From: JAVVEH01 sp032251435
GTDB lineage: Bacteria; Verrucomicrobiota; Lentisphaeria; Oligosphaerales; MVZH01
DNA: 64,000 bases
Direction of reading: 5' to 3'
NCBI GenBank assembly: GCA_032251435.1
Contig: JAVVEH010000013.1
Span: 29,543 to 93,542, forward strand
A program made the translations under genes and the position numbers. This document shows positions 42,894-52,303 of this stretch, one piece after another (position 1 is the stretch's first letter; every line of letters begins with the position of its first letter). The notes beneath the pieces are model-generated. The model saw nothing but the letters and a program-made list of their open reading frames with translations. It searched no databases and was not told the DNA's origin.

Positions 42894-44294
42894 TCACCCC
42901 CCCATCACCTTGGTGTCCGGTGTGTCGTAGGCGGCCACAATGTAGGGGTGGTTCTCATCGTACTCACAGAGAGGTTTGGGATTGTCCACTCGTCCGACCG
43001 GTCGACAACCCGCTCCTTCGATGTTGTGCAGCGCGTCCCCGAGCTCTTCGCGTCCGGCTTCGGCCGCGGCTTCCAGTTCTTTGACAATGTCGGGATACTT
43101 GTCGTAAACATTGTTCTGTTCGCCGATATCACTTTCCAGGTCATACAGTTGCGGGTTGGGCTCCGCGTCTCCGCCAAAGGCGCTGCCTTCGATGAAGTGC
43201 AACTTCCATTTTCCCTTGCGCACAGCGGCGAGATTTTTCCGGGCGTAATAGAAAAACACCTCGTGGGGGGATTCGGCCCCAGCCTCACCAAACCAGAGGG
43301 ATCGAATGTCTTTGCCGTCGATTATCCGGTCTTTCGGCTCCGTTGTCCCCGCCAGGGCGGCCAGTGTCGGCATGAAGTCCATGGAGGTCACCAGTTCGTC
43401 ACAGACCCGTCCCGCCGGGATTTTCCCGGGCCAGCGGACGATACAGGCCACGCGTTGTCCGCCTTCCCAGGTTTGGGCTTTGTGCCCCCGCAGGGGCGCG
43501 TTGCTGCCGCCTTCGCCCCGGGCCCGGGAACCGTTGTCACTGGTGAAAATGACCAGTGTGTTCTCGTCCAAGCCCAGCTTGCGAAGTTCGTGGAAGATCA
43601 CCTCCGCGACCCAGTCGATGCATTCGACAGCACCGCCGTAGCCACCATTCTCCGACTGGTTCAGAAAGCGCCGGGGCACAAACAAGGGCACATGCACATA
43701 CATGTGGGCCAGATAGAGGAAGAATGGGGTTGCCTGCGCTGAGCCTGTCGAAGCGTCCCGGATGAACCGCACACACTGTTCCATATAGCGTTCGGTCAAG
43801 CCGCGCTGATCCGGTTGCTCCTGGATGACCTCATCATCACGCATCAGGGGCAGCGGCACTTTTTTCGCATGGTTTTCCGGTTTGCCCTGAATACCCATGT
43901 CGTTGCTGTAGGGGATTCCATAATATTCGTCAAACCCATGGTTGGTCGGCAGAAAGGGGGGTTGGTCTCCGCAATGCCATTTGCCGACGATCTTGGTCCG
44001 GTAGCCCTGCCCCTTCAGCACGTCGGCAATGGTGATTTCGTCCGGATGCAGGCCGATGTCCTGCCCCGGAAAAAGAACCCCCGGGAATCCAACCCGTTCC
44101 GGATAGCATCCGGTCATCAAGGCCGCCCGTGATGCCGAGCAGACTGGCGACATGACATGGTAGTCGGTAAAGCGGACCCCCTCCGCCGCCATGCGGTCCA
44201 GGGTCGGGGTTTTATTGACCGGGGATCCGTAGCATCCCAGGTCGCCATAGCCCAGGTCGTCGCAGTTGATCAGAATAATATTCGGTTTCGTCAT
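42894..44294 (-). CDS. sulfatase (S1 family) with repeat-derived insert
   Basis: 466 residues. 'INCDDLGYGDLGCYGSP' metal site, 'VCSASRAALMTGCYPERVG' active site (C52, the C-x-A-x-R variant allowed in the family), 'GKWHCGDQPPFLP', 'YLAHMYVHVPLFVP' and 'FTSDNGSRARGEGGSNAPL'. No signal peptide. 'DASTGSAQATPFFLY' contains an insert encoded by a short repeat at 43732-43755. Similar to N-sulfoglucosamine- or arylsulfatase A-like enzymes in general shape. Begins 50 bp after a fucosidase stop and is followed by a glycosidase remnant. Confidence 0.92.
   Translation of the reverse strand: MTKPNIILINCDDLGYGDLGCYGSPVNKTPTLDRMAAEGVRFTDYHVMSPVCSASRAALMTGCYPERVGFPGVLFPGQDIGLHPDEITIADVLKGQGYRTKIVGKWHCGDQPPFLPTNHGFDEYYGIPYSNDMGIQGKPENHAKKVPLPLMRDDEVIQEQPDQRGLTERYMEQCVRFIRDASTGSAQATPFFLYLAHMYVHVPLFVPRRFLNQSENGGYGGAVECIDWVAEVIFHELRKLGLDENTLVIFTSDNGSRARGEGGSNAPLRGHKAQTWEGGQRVACIVRWPGKIPAGRVCDELVTSMDFMPTLAALAGTTEPKDRIIDGKDIRSLWFGEAGAESPHEVFFYYARKNLAAVRKGKWKLHFIEGSAFGGDAEPNPQLYDLESDIGEQNNVYDKYPDIVKELEAAAEAGREELGDALHNIEGAGCRPVGRVDNPKPLCEYDENHPYIVAAYDTPDTKVMGG
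43732..43755. repeat. short repeat inserted in a sulfatase gene
   Basis: CCTGCGCTGAGCCTGTCGAA sequence, whose translation gives 'STGSAQA' inside the sulfatase; this word is a familiar dispersed repeat in many draft genomes. Confidence 0.5.
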
Positions 44295-44316
44295 CAGGGG
44301 TTCCTTTTATGGGTTT

Positions 44317-44344
44317 GACAGAAAAATCAGGGACAGAAAAATAG
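44317..44344. repeat. GACAGAAAAAT doublet
   Basis: Second copy of the doublet at 36428-36456, immediately downstream of the fucosidase stop at 44345. Confidence 0.65.
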
Positions 44345-45781
44345 TTATTTCATCGTGATTTTAAACGTGTTCGCATAGTCACTGGGCACTTTGCCCGGCA
44401 CGTCGATAATCAGGCCTTCGTCCCAGTCATGCCGCCAGCTCAGAGAGCCTTCCACGCCAAGCAGGGTGACATCGGCAATTTCCTCGGGACTGACCCGAGT
44501 TTTGAAGGTGTTGATGGACACTTGGTCGCCGGGAATGCCGAGACAAGTCGCGTAGAGCGCGTTCTCACCCGCGGTGAACCGGATGTCATGGGCGCAGAAG
44601 CGGGCTTCGCCGGTTTCATTAAAGTGCCCGGCCTTTTCAACTGATTTTTTGGTCGGCCCTTCGCCGGCCACCAGCCACGGACGAGTGCCGTAAATGGCCT
44701 CGCCGTTGATTCGCAACCATTCGCCCACCTTTTTAAGCACCCGTTTAGCTCCTTCCGGAATCGTTCCGTCGGGCCGGGGACCGACGTTCAGCAACAGCTG
44801 CCCGTTTTTGCTCACCCGGTCGACCAAATTATGGATAATCCGCTCCGGGGATTTAAATCCGGCCGCCTTCGCATATGCCCAGTTGCCCCGAGGAACACAA
44901 TCGATACTGGTATCGGTCAACCAGGGGAATTGACACAGATCATCCATCTTGCCGACTTCCAAGTCAAAAATCCCGGCTCCCGGCGGCAGATCATTATTTT
45001 TGAAGGTGACCCCGACGGCCTGTTTCTTTTTGAGGGCTTCATTAAAATAGTACGCCAGAAATTGCTTTTTATAATCATCTCGAATCCATTTTAATCCAAA
45101 ATCGAACCAAAGCAGATCGGGTGAATACTGGTCAATGACTTCAAGAATTTGCTGAAGCCAGCGGTCATGATAGGCTTTGTCCGGCATTTCGCGCGGATCA
45201 TGCGCGCGGACATAGAGATCTTCGAATTCCGGGTTATCCAGATCATAGCCTTCATTCCGGGCAAGCTGATAGAAAAACCACTGATAGGAATGGTGAAAGG
45301 TGGTGACAAACTTCAAGCCGGCGCCGCGCGCGGAGTCCGTGAATTCGCCCATGATATCCCGTTTGGGGCCCATAGCTTTACAGTTCCAGCGGTTGACTTT
45401 GGAGTCCCAGAGAGCAAACCCGTCATGCAACTGGGCGGTCGGTCCCACAAACCGGGCCCCCGAATCTCTAAAAATCTCCACCCATTCATCGGGATCGAAC
45501 TTTTCGGCCGTAAACAGCGGGATGAGGTCTTTGTAGCCGAATTCCCGGGGATGACCATAGGTCTTTTCATGATGGATGGCGCACGGGTGTCCGTTCTGGT
45601 ACATGTTCCGCGGATACCAGGCGCTGTTGTAGCCGCCGCGGTTGCCGGTCAAGGCATCGCTGTCGCCGCCATAGGCTGGCACGGTGTAGGGACCCCAATG
45701 GGTGTAGATCCCGAATTTCTCATCCCGGAACCATTCGGGAACGGGATGGGAACAGAGAGATCTCCAGGTTTGTTTGTACAT
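44345..45781 (-). CDS. alpha-L-fucosidase, GH29
   Basis: 478 residues. 'WFRDEKFGIYTHWGPYTVPAY' opening (split), 'GARFVGPTAQLHDGFALWDS', 'RDIMGEFTDSARGAGLKFVT', and the nucleophile strand 'YSPDLLWFDFGLKW' with the catalytic Asp. Releases terminal alpha-L-fucose. C-terminal beta-sandwich with 'LLNVGPRPDGTIPEGAKRVL'. No signal peptide. It lies between a sulfatase and the four-helix-bundle element in a cluster that fits sulfated fucan breakdown. Confidence 0.93.
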   Translation of the reverse strand: MYKQTWRSLCSHPVPEWFRDEKFGIYTHWGPYTVPAYGGDSDALTGNRGGYNSAWYPRNMYQNGHPCAIHHEKTYGHPREFGYKDLIPLFTAEKFDPDEWVEIFRDSGARFVGPTAQLHDGFALWDSKVNRWNCKAMGPKRDIMGEFTDSARGAGLKFVTTFHHSYQWFFYQLARNEGYDLDNPEFEDLYVRAHDPREMPDKAYHDRWLQQILEVIDQYSPDLLWFDFGLKWIRDDYKKQFLAYYFNEALKKKQAVGVTFKNNDLPPGAGIFDLEVGKMDDLCQFPWLTDTSIDCVPRGNWAYAKAAGFKSPERIIHNLVDRVSKNGQLLLNVGPRPDGTIPEGAKRVLKKVGEWLRINGEAIYGTRPWLVAGEGPTKKSVEKAGHFNETGEARFCAHDIRFTAGENALYATCLGIPGDQVSINTFKTRVSPEEIADVTLLGVEGSLSWRHDWDEGLIIDVPGKVPSDYANTFKITMK

Positions 45782-45828
45782 TTCGACTCCTTTTGGCTTT
45801 CGCCTGACTGACGTCTCATTTGAGTGAC

Positions 45829-46320
45829 GAGTGGCAGGTGGCAGGTGGCGAGGGAAAGTTCATGACTCATTTCATTCGCTTTCCCAGACTGCTAATCGCT
45901 GCACTCAGCATTCGATTTACTTCTTCAGCAAGAACCATACGTGCTTTAACCACTTCGACTGGTATCCAATGCCTCATGCGTCGATAGCGACCACGCGTCT
46001 CACGTAAGGAACCCCTTGCAATAATAAGGAATCGCCGGTATTCAACCGTGCTTTGTCGACCATAACCTTCTTCAATATTTGCACAAACAGAGTCGGCACT
46101 GGACAATTGCTGACTCACTAACCTGTCAAAACGAAAGGAGGTCATGTAACTTTCCATGTCATTTACAACATGATCAAACAATTCAAGGGCCTTTAAGTAG
46201 GCCTGAAATTCCTCAAGCTTGCCACTGCTCATACTTTCACCCCGCCACTTGGCCACTTGCCACTCGCCACCCGCCACCCGCCACCCGCCACTCGCCACCT
46301 GCCACTCGCCACCCGCCACT
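45829..46320. repeat. inverted GGCAGGTGGCGAGT-type arrays framing a four-helix-bundle gene
   Basis: Left array 45829-45856 (GAGTGGCAGGTGGCAGGTGG); right array 46250-46320, about ten copies of the complementary 7-mer words CCACCCG/CCACTCG/CCACTTG. Together they enclose the gene 45867-46232. Confidence 0.8.
45867..46232 (-). CDS. four-helix-bundle protein (S23/IVS type)
   Basis: 121 residues from ATG 46232; the open frame continues upstream into the repeat array, giving a meaningless 'GGEWQVASGGWRVAGGEWQ' extension. Helices: 'FQAYLKALELFDHVVNDME', 'FDRLVSQQLSSADSVCANIE', 'EYRRFLIIARGSLRETRGR', 'VEVVKARMVLAEEVNRMLSA'. These are the marks of the family first described from 23S rRNA intervening sequences and also related to the Avd accessory protein of diversity-generating retroelements. 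No RT or rRNA is nearby. It forms pentameric barrels in known cases; function here unknown. Confidence 0.85.
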   Translation of the reverse strand: MSSGKLEEFQAYLKALELFDHVVNDMESYMTSFRFDRLVSQQLSSADSVCANIEEGYGRQSTVEYRRFLIIARGSLRETRGRYRRMRHWIPVEVVKARMVLAEEVNRMLSAAISSLGKRMK

Positions 46321-46328
46321 TGCTGTTT

Positions 46329-47720
46329 TCAGAACCTTTCCCAGAACGCCTCTCCCATCGGATGCTTTAGATCGTCCCATTCATCCCGCAGACGGAAGAG
46401 TTCACCTCGCATGGCTTCCACCTTTTCCGAAAATTCCGGTTTCCCAGCCAAGTTGTCCAATTCCCAGGGATCGTTTTGGAGGTCGAAGAGCTGGGTTTGG
46501 CGGTCACGATCAGGGACGGCGTATTCAATCAGCTTAAACTGGCGGTTTTTCACCGCCCGTTGGTGTTCGGTATAGGCGAAGTAGAGGGATTCTCTCAGGG
46601 GCGCTTTAGAGTTTTTCATGCAGTCGGACAGATCCTTGCCCTCCACACTTTGCGGGACCGGTGTGGTGGTCAGCGAGCACAGCGTGGGAAAGATGTCAAA
46701 CAGATAAGCATAGGCGTCCGTTCTAACGCCTTCGGGTATTCCCGGTCCGGCGAAGATCAAAGGCACCCGAACACTGTGTTCGTAGCAGTTTTGTTTGCCA
46801 AACAAGCCATGCCGTCCCACCGCCAGGCCATTGTCGCCGGCGAAAACGATGATGGTTTCATCCAGAATACCTTTCTCCTCCAGTGTCTGGATGACCCGTC
46901 CCAGCTCATTGTCCAAATGAGTAATCATGGCGTAATAGTCGGCGATGTGTTCCCGGGTTTCTTCCGGGGAGCGGGGAAAGGCGGCCAGCTCTTCGTCCCG
47001 AATATGCAGGCCCCCGTTATCAAAAGGGTGTCCGCCGGCAAAATTCGGTGGGAGTTCGATTTTTTTGGGGTCATACATGTTTTTAAAGGTGTCCGGCATG
47101 ATCCTGGGATCATGCGGGGCCAGAAAAGCGATGTAGGCGAAAAACGGGTGGTTTCCATCCTGCCGCTTGATGAACTCGATGCCGGCGTTACACACCATTT
47201 CGCTGGAGTGGACTCCAGAATTGATGTGATCCGCCGCCCGATACTGGACGTTCTTCCCGCCAAACGGATCCCGGCAGACGGGAAGCCTGGTATCATAATT
47301 ACCGCTTGGATCGTAGTGGTAGACCGGCACATTCCAGTGGTCCGCCATGCCGCCAAACATGATTTCGTCACCGTCTGAAAAGCTCCGGTTGAAAGCTTTC
47401 TTGCCATTGTGCCACTTGCCGGTTCCAAAGGTTCTGTACCCATTGGCGCCAAGCGCTTCGCCAAGCGTTGTATGATCCTCGGGAATTTGCTGACCTTCCT
47501 TATCAAGATGAAACAGGCCGCGGCCGCTATGAAGCATCGCCCGGCTGGGCATGCAGACCGCGCCCGATGTCCCACAGGGAATATGGGCATGGGTGAACGC
47601 GGTTCCACGGGCCACCAGTTGATCGATATTCGGAGTTTTAATCGCGGTGTTGCCCAGCGCTTGAATGGTATCGAACCGCTGGTCGTCCGTAAAAAAGAAT
47701 ACAATGTTGGGTTTGCTCAT
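46329..47720 (-). CDS. sulfatase (S1 family)
   Basis: 463 residues. 'FFFTDDQRFDTIQALGN' metal site, 'AVCMPSRAMLHSGRGLFHL' active site with C56 (C-M-P-S-R), 'YIAFLAPHDPRIMPD', and 'VFAGDNGLAVGRHGLFGKQN' second metal site. The spacing CGTSGAVCMPSR is typical of one subgroup that includes iduronate- or choline-sulfatase-like enzymes. No signal peptide. Its start overlaps the previous sulfatase stop by four bases (ATGA). Confidence 0.92.
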   Translation of the reverse strand: MSKPNIVFFFTDDQRFDTIQALGNTAIKTPNIDQLVARGTAFTHAHIPCGTSGAVCMPSRAMLHSGRGLFHLDKEGQQIPEDHTTLGEALGANGYRTFGTGKWHNGKKAFNRSFSDGDEIMFGGMADHWNVPVYHYDPSGNYDTRLPVCRDPFGGKNVQYRAADHINSGVHSSEMVCNAGIEFIKRQDGNHPFFAYIAFLAPHDPRIMPDTFKNMYDPKKIELPPNFAGGHPFDNGGLHIRDEELAAFPRSPEETREHIADYYAMITHLDNELGRVIQTLEEKGILDETIIVFAGDNGLAVGRHGLFGKQNCYEHSVRVPLIFAGPGIPEGVRTDAYAYLFDIFPTLCSLTTTPVPQSVEGKDLSDCMKNSKAPLRESLYFAYTEHQRAVKNRQFKLIEYAVPDRDRQTQLFDLQNDPWELDNLAGKPEFSEKVEAMRGELFRLRDEWDDLKHPMGEAFWERF

Positions 47721-49120
47721 GTTTTCGCCTTGTTTTCGGGCCAGGTTTGTTTTAATCGGTCGTAGGATTTTCGGCCGTATTCCTTACCTTCGAAACTGTT
47801 TCTGACTCCAGTTTCCCAGATGCCGTATTCCGCCCGCATCCGGTCAATTAATTCAGGTTTTTCAGCAGCTAAGTCCTGTCTTTCGCCCGGATCCTCTTTA
47901 AGATCGTACAGTTCCAGCTCCCCGCCCCATTTTTCCGCATAGAGTTTGTATTGTTCGGCATTCCAGGCGAAGCGGTGCTGGCTCTTGAAACCGACGGCTT
48001 TTTTCCGCTTAAACGGTTTTCCCTGAATCAAAGGCAGGATGCTTTCACCATCCAAGGGGCGTTCATCATACGATTCGCCCAAAATGTCCATGATGGTGGG
48101 CATATAATCCGATGTCACGCAGGGAACAGATGTGGCGCGTGCTTCTTTGATCTGATCCGGCCAGACGAGGATTCCGGGCACCCGCACCCCGCCCTCGTAA
48201 AGATCGCGTTTGCGGCCCCGGAACGGACCGGCTGTACCCGTGTCGGGTGAGGCTTGTCCCTCAGGTCCATTATCCGAGCAGAACCAGAGCATGGTATTGT
48301 CCGCGACGCCCAAATCCCTCAGCTCTTGGCGCAAACGCCCCATCTGCTCATCCACCCCGCTGATGGATCCGTAAAAACTGGCGGCCTTATCTGTCAAGCC
48401 TTTGCTCTTGTAATAATCAAACCATTCCGGACCGGCGACACAAGGCAGGTGGGGGGCATGAAACCAGACGACGGCCAGAAATGGTCTATCAGCCGCTGCC
48501 GCATCCCGAATAAAAGGGATCGCCCGATCCATGATCACCCGGCTGTCATCCCCGTCCAGGTTATCGGAGATCTTCCGCCCTTTTTCCTCCCAGTAGTGGG
48601 TCCCGTAGTCCCGGAATTCTTCCCCGGGGTTCAGAGCCTGCCAACCGGAACCACTGGCGTTCAACGGTTTCTTCATGGGATCCCAGGTCGGCACCTTGGA
48701 TTCAGTTGAAAAGCAGACATCAAACCCATGTTCCCAGGGCGGATTGTGTTCCCGGTCATTGCCAGGCCGCCCCCGATTGGCGTCCTTTTCCGTTTTGGTC
48801 AGCGTGCCGAGATGCCACTTGCCGAAATGTCCGGTGGTGTAGCCTTGGGCTTTTAAAAACTCCATCAGGGTGAATTCTTCCGGCCGGAGAATACCCTCAT
48901 TGGCGAAGAACACGCCGGTGCGATAAGGATTCCGTCCGGTCAGGCAGCTCGCCCGGGTGGGCGAGCAGACTGGCGCCGCCGAGTAGAACCGGTCAAAGCG
49001 GAGCCCTTCCGCCGCCATCCGGTCCAAGTGCGGGGTCTGAGCGACCGGATGTCCATTGTAGCCGGTGTCGCCCCAGCCCTGATCATCGGTCATGCATAAA
49101 ATAATATTGGGTTTATTCAT
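47717..49120 (-). CDS. sulfatase (S1 family)
   Basis: 467 residues. 'CMTDDQGWGDTGYNGHP' metal site, 'VCSPTRASCLTGRNPYRTG' active site (C52), 'FGKWHLGTLTKTEKD', 'VVWFHAPHLPCVAGP', 'FCSDNGPEGQASPDTG'. No signal peptide. In the same operon as GH29 gene 2 (8-bp overlap) and the next sulfatase (4-bp overlap), so three enzymes are translationally coupled: fucosidase-sulfatase-sulfatase, a pattern expected when desulfation and defucosylation act on the same substrate. Confidence 0.93.
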   Translation of the reverse strand: MNKPNIILCMTDDQGWGDTGYNGHPVAQTPHLDRMAAEGLRFDRFYSAAPVCSPTRASCLTGRNPYRTGVFFANEGILRPEEFTLMEFLKAQGYTTGHFGKWHLGTLTKTEKDANRGRPGNDREHNPPWEHGFDVCFSTESKVPTWDPMKKPLNASGSGWQALNPGEEFRDYGTHYWEEKGRKISDNLDGDDSRVIMDRAIPFIRDAAAADRPFLAVVWFHAPHLPCVAGPEWFDYYKSKGLTDKAASFYGSISGVDEQMGRLRQELRDLGVADNTMLWFCSDNGPEGQASPDTGTAGPFRGRKRDLYEGGVRVPGILVWPDQIKEARATSVPCVTSDYMPTIMDILGESYDERPLDGESILPLIQGKPFKRKKAVGFKSQHRFAWNAEQYKLYAEKWGGELELYDLKEDPGERQDLAAEKPELIDRMRAEYGIWETGVRNSFEGKEYGRKSYDRLKQTWPENKAKT

Positions 49121-50420
49121 AGTCCCCGTCCAGCCATTCGGCTCCGGAAAACTGGATCAGACAGGGAGTTGTTTCAAATTCCATCTTGACGACGGTCGCC
49201 GGATCGTCCGGCATCTCGGCGGGCAGGCCGGAGATTTTGTAGCGTTGGTTACGCAGTCGCTCGATGGTGAGTTCCTGTCCGGTCGAGAGGATCGATGCGC
49301 ATTTAAGCCCTCCGCCCACCTTCGAGACAATCAGGTAGTCCCGGGGGTAGAAGAAAAGTGTCAGATAGGAGGTCGTGCCTTTATTGGTGAAAATCCCGTA
49401 GTGGTAGCAAGCCCCCTGTCTTTCATGCCCGGTCACGGGATCTGTCCGCGTACCAAAAAAAGCTTCCCCATTCCGGGCAAGCCACTTGCCGATGGTGTCG
49501 AGAGCCTCCCGATCCCGGTCACAGACATAGCCTTTGGCGTCGGGCCCGATGTTAAACAGGAAATTTCCCCCCTTTCTAGCGGCATCCATCATGTGGAATA
49601 AAATCTGTCCCGCCGACTTGTCCGTCACCGCCTGGTTGACACAAGCCCAGTTGGGAGCGAAATTCTTGGTCATACAGGCTTCCCAGGCACGGTCGTCTTT
49701 TTCAGCGGTGACATGCTGCTCCGGGGTGCCGAAATCTTCCGGTGTTCCACTCCGGTTGTTGATGATGATATCCGGTTGCAGATCCCGAACCCTGGCATTC
49801 AATTTCTCAGACCGGTAGAATTCCGCCGAGGTCTGATCAACTTTTTTCCCGTGATAGCCGCTGGCTCCAGGAGTGTTGGCTCCCGGTACCGCTGACACAT
49901 CATACCAGAGGATATCCACTTTGCCGTAATGGGTCATTAATTCCGTCACCTGATCATGCACTTGCTGAGCGATCAGTGGAAGTTCGTCCGCATACGTTTC
50001 CGGATCCCAAAACCCGCGCCAGCGCCAGTTGACAACCGAATAATAAAAGCCGACACGCAGGCCGCGTTTCCGCATGGCTGTCACATATTCGGCGACAAGA
50101 TCCCGTCGCGGGCCGGTTTTCACAGCGTTGAAGTCATCGGTTTTCGTGTCAAACAGACAATATCCGTCATGGTGACGGGTGGTCAGAACCACATACTTCG
50201 CTCCCATGCGCACCGCTTGGTCAGCGATAGTGTCGGCCCAGTCATCCGCCGGATGAAAAGCGTCGGCTATTTTGTAGTATTCATCCAGGGGCATGAGATC
50301 GCGGAGGATCACCTGCTCACCCCGTGTCAGGGTGCTGTAGCATCCCCAATGGACAAACATCCCCAGCTTGGCTTCGTGCCACCAGGCCATTCGGTCGTGA
50401 TTTTTGTCAGTTTTGTCCAT
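49113..50420 (-). CDS. alpha-L-fucosidase, GH29 (second copy)
   Basis: 435 residues. 'WWHEAKLGMFVHWGCYST', 'GAKYVVLTTRHHDGYCLFD', 'RDLVAEYVTAMRKRGLRVGF', nucleophile strand 'GKVDILWYDVSAVPG' with the catalytic Asp, and 'FLFNIGPDAKGYVCDRDREA'. No signal peptide. Diverged from the first GH29 in the window (different flanks of the nucleophile, shorter C-terminus), so probably a different linkage specificity. First gene of the three-gene operon; its 5' side is the repeat array next to the assembly gap. Confidence 0.92.
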   Translation of the reverse strand: MDKTDKNHDRMAWWHEAKLGMFVHWGCYSTLTRGEQVILRDLMPLDEYYKIADAFHPADDWADTIADQAVRMGAKYVVLTTRHHDGYCLFDTKTDDFNAVKTGPRRDLVAEYVTAMRKRGLRVGFYYSVVNWRWRGFWDPETYADELPLIAQQVHDQVTELMTHYGKVDILWYDVSAVPGANTPGASGYHGKKVDQTSAEFYRSEKLNARVRDLQPDIIINNRSGTPEDFGTPEQHVTAEKDDRAWEACMTKNFAPNWACVNQAVTDKSAGQILFHMMDAARKGGNFLFNIGPDAKGYVCDRDREALDTIGKWLARNGEAFFGTRTDPVTGHERQGACYHYGIFTNKGTTSYLTLFFYPRDYLIVSKVGGGLKCASILSTGQELTIERLRNQRYKISGLPAEMPDDPATVVKMEFETTPCLIQFSGAEWLDGDYE

Positions 50421-50453
50421 AATTCTTTTTCCTTAACCTTGTCCCGTGACCCA

Positions 50454-50624
<171 letters not shown>

Positions 50625-52022
50625 TCAAACAGGAATTAAATTGTCCTTAAATGCCTCAGTCTCATAAAAGTCGGCGCTTTGACCGCCGGTCTCTTTCCAC
50701 CAAGCGTGCGCGCGGGACGAAAGATCCCGGCACGGCTCCTGATAAGCGGGGTCAGCCACGACATTGCGCAGTTCATCCGGGTCTTTTTCCAAGTCATACA
50801 ATTCTTCGAAATTTTCCTGGCCGTACCAGCGCACATATTTATGCGTCGCGGCGCGCGCGGCGTAAAAGGGGTGAACCCCGTACCAGGCGGCGTAATGTTC
50901 GAAGAAAACATACTCGTTGCCGGTGGGCGCATGGCGTCGCAGAGCGGCCATCACGCCGCTGTCGGCAAACTGCGCGGACGGCTCGATCCCGGCCAGTTCC
51001 AGAAGAGCCCCCGGCAAATCGGTTGAGATCACCGGTTCCTCAATCGTCGCCCGTTTCCGCCGCATGCCGGCGGGCAGTTTCATAATACAGGGGATATTGT
51101 AGATTTCCTCATAGGGCATGGTGCCTTTCCGGCGCAACCGGTGTCCCCCCATCATGTCCCCGTGATCGGCAAAGAAAAGGACAATCGTGTTGTCCCACAT
51201 TCCCTTTTCTTTGAACACATCAATGAATTGGCCACAGGCTTTGTCCACCGCCGCGATCAAGGTGTAATATTGGGCCATCTCCTCCCGTAGCTGAACCTCG
51301 CTTTCGAGTTTGTGGGGACCCGCTTTCGCATGTGCTTTTAAAAACGGCGGCTTGCCATCGAAGGTCTCCTCGTAATAACTCCTAGGCAGGATCATATCTT
51401 CGGGTTTGAAGCGGTCACGCCATTCATTTTCCCAATAGAATGGCGGATGAGGCAGGTTGGTGTCAAACATGAACAGCAGTGGCTTTTCACCCGGCTGGTA
51501 GCCCTTCAGCCAGGCCAGCCCCTCGTCAAGGGCTTTGTAATGGCACGATTTGTCTTCGCTTTGAGCGGCATAACCATCTCCGCCCTTGGCCAGGCTTTCT
51601 TCGCGAAGACGAATCCGCTCGACAGGCTCTTTCCCGTCAGGAAAATGGCCGTCGAGGCATTCACCGACATCAAAGCCCAGCGTGCGGAGCGGCGCGCCGA
51701 GGTGGCTTTTCCCAAAATGCGCCGTTGTATAACCCGCCTCCTGAAATTCATGAAAGAAAGTCCGGGTCCGCGGAGTCAGCGTGCCGCAGTGCCCATGAAA
51801 CCCGAAGTTCACCATCACATGGGTTTCGTGTGGGGATTTCCCGGTCACGAACGCGCAGCGCGAGGGCACACATTGACCATGCACGGTGATGGCGTTGGAG
51901 AAGTGCGCGCCTTCCGCAGCCAAAGCATCGAGGTTGGGGGTGTGGGCGATCCCGTCGACAAAGCCCATCCGCCGGGCCTGCATCTGGTCGCACATGAGAA
52001 TCAATACGTTGGGTTGAGACAT
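50625..52022 (-). CDS. sulfatase (S1 family)
   Basis: 465 residues. 'ILMCDQMQARRMGFVDG' (single Asp in first metal site, followed by Gln, as in choline-sulfatase-like enzymes), 'GQCVPSRCAFVTGKSPHE' active site (C51), 'FGKSHLGAPLRTLGFD', 'FMFDTNLPHPPFYWE', and 'LFFADHGDMMGGHRLRRKGT'. No signal peptide. Stop lies directly at the edge of the gapped repeat. Upstream are 280 bp without a convincing gene. Confidence 0.92.
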   Translation of the reverse strand: MSQPNVLILMCDQMQARRMGFVDGIAHTPNLDALAAEGAHFSNAITVHGQCVPSRCAFVTGKSPHETHVMVNFGFHGHCGTLTPRTRTFFHEFQEAGYTTAHFGKSHLGAPLRTLGFDVGECLDGHFPDGKEPVERIRLREESLAKGGDGYAAQSEDKSCHYKALDEGLAWLKGYQPGEKPLLFMFDTNLPHPPFYWENEWRDRFKPEDMILPRSYYEETFDGKPPFLKAHAKAGPHKLESEVQLREEMAQYYTLIAAVDKACGQFIDVFKEKGMWDNTIVLFFADHGDMMGGHRLRRKGTMPYEEIYNIPCIMKLPAGMRRKRATIEEPVISTDLPGALLELAGIEPSAQFADSGVMAALRRHAPTGNEYVFFEHYAAWYGVHPFYAARAATHKYVRWYGQENFEELYDLEKDPDELRNVVADPAYQEPCRDLSSRAHAWWKETGGQSADFYETEAFKDNLIPV

Positions 52023-52186
52023 TTCACTGGTCTTTCTTCAGCTTGGCGATCAGCAATACCCTCAATGTCGCACATTGCGGTGAAGCCATTTAACGTATCC
52101 GATTCTTGGTGACCTGCAATCGGTTCGAAAGCGTTCTTTGTACGCCGCGGCGGGAATTTTCTTGGACTGTCTGTGAGGGAGTCGGG

Positions 52187-52283
52187 GACTAACACGGACT
52201 AACACGGACCGAGACAGGCGAAGGCAAATCCCCTCCTCCTCTCCGTGCCCTTAATCTTTCACCTTAATCTTTCACCTTAATCA
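52187..52283. repeat. short tandem words upstream of the GH3 region
   Basis: GGACTAACAC occurs twice at 52187-52206, and CACCTTAATCTTT-type 13-mers occur about three times at 52248-52283. The interval 52023-52303 has no other feature. Confidence 0.5.
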
Positions 52284-52303
52284 ATCCGGTGTACTTTATT
52301 CTC

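Noticed and set aside
46233..46319. N-terminal extension of the four-helix-bundle protein
   Set aside because: Encoded by the 7-bp repeat array ('GGEWQVASGGW'-like), so not part of the fold; start set at 46232.
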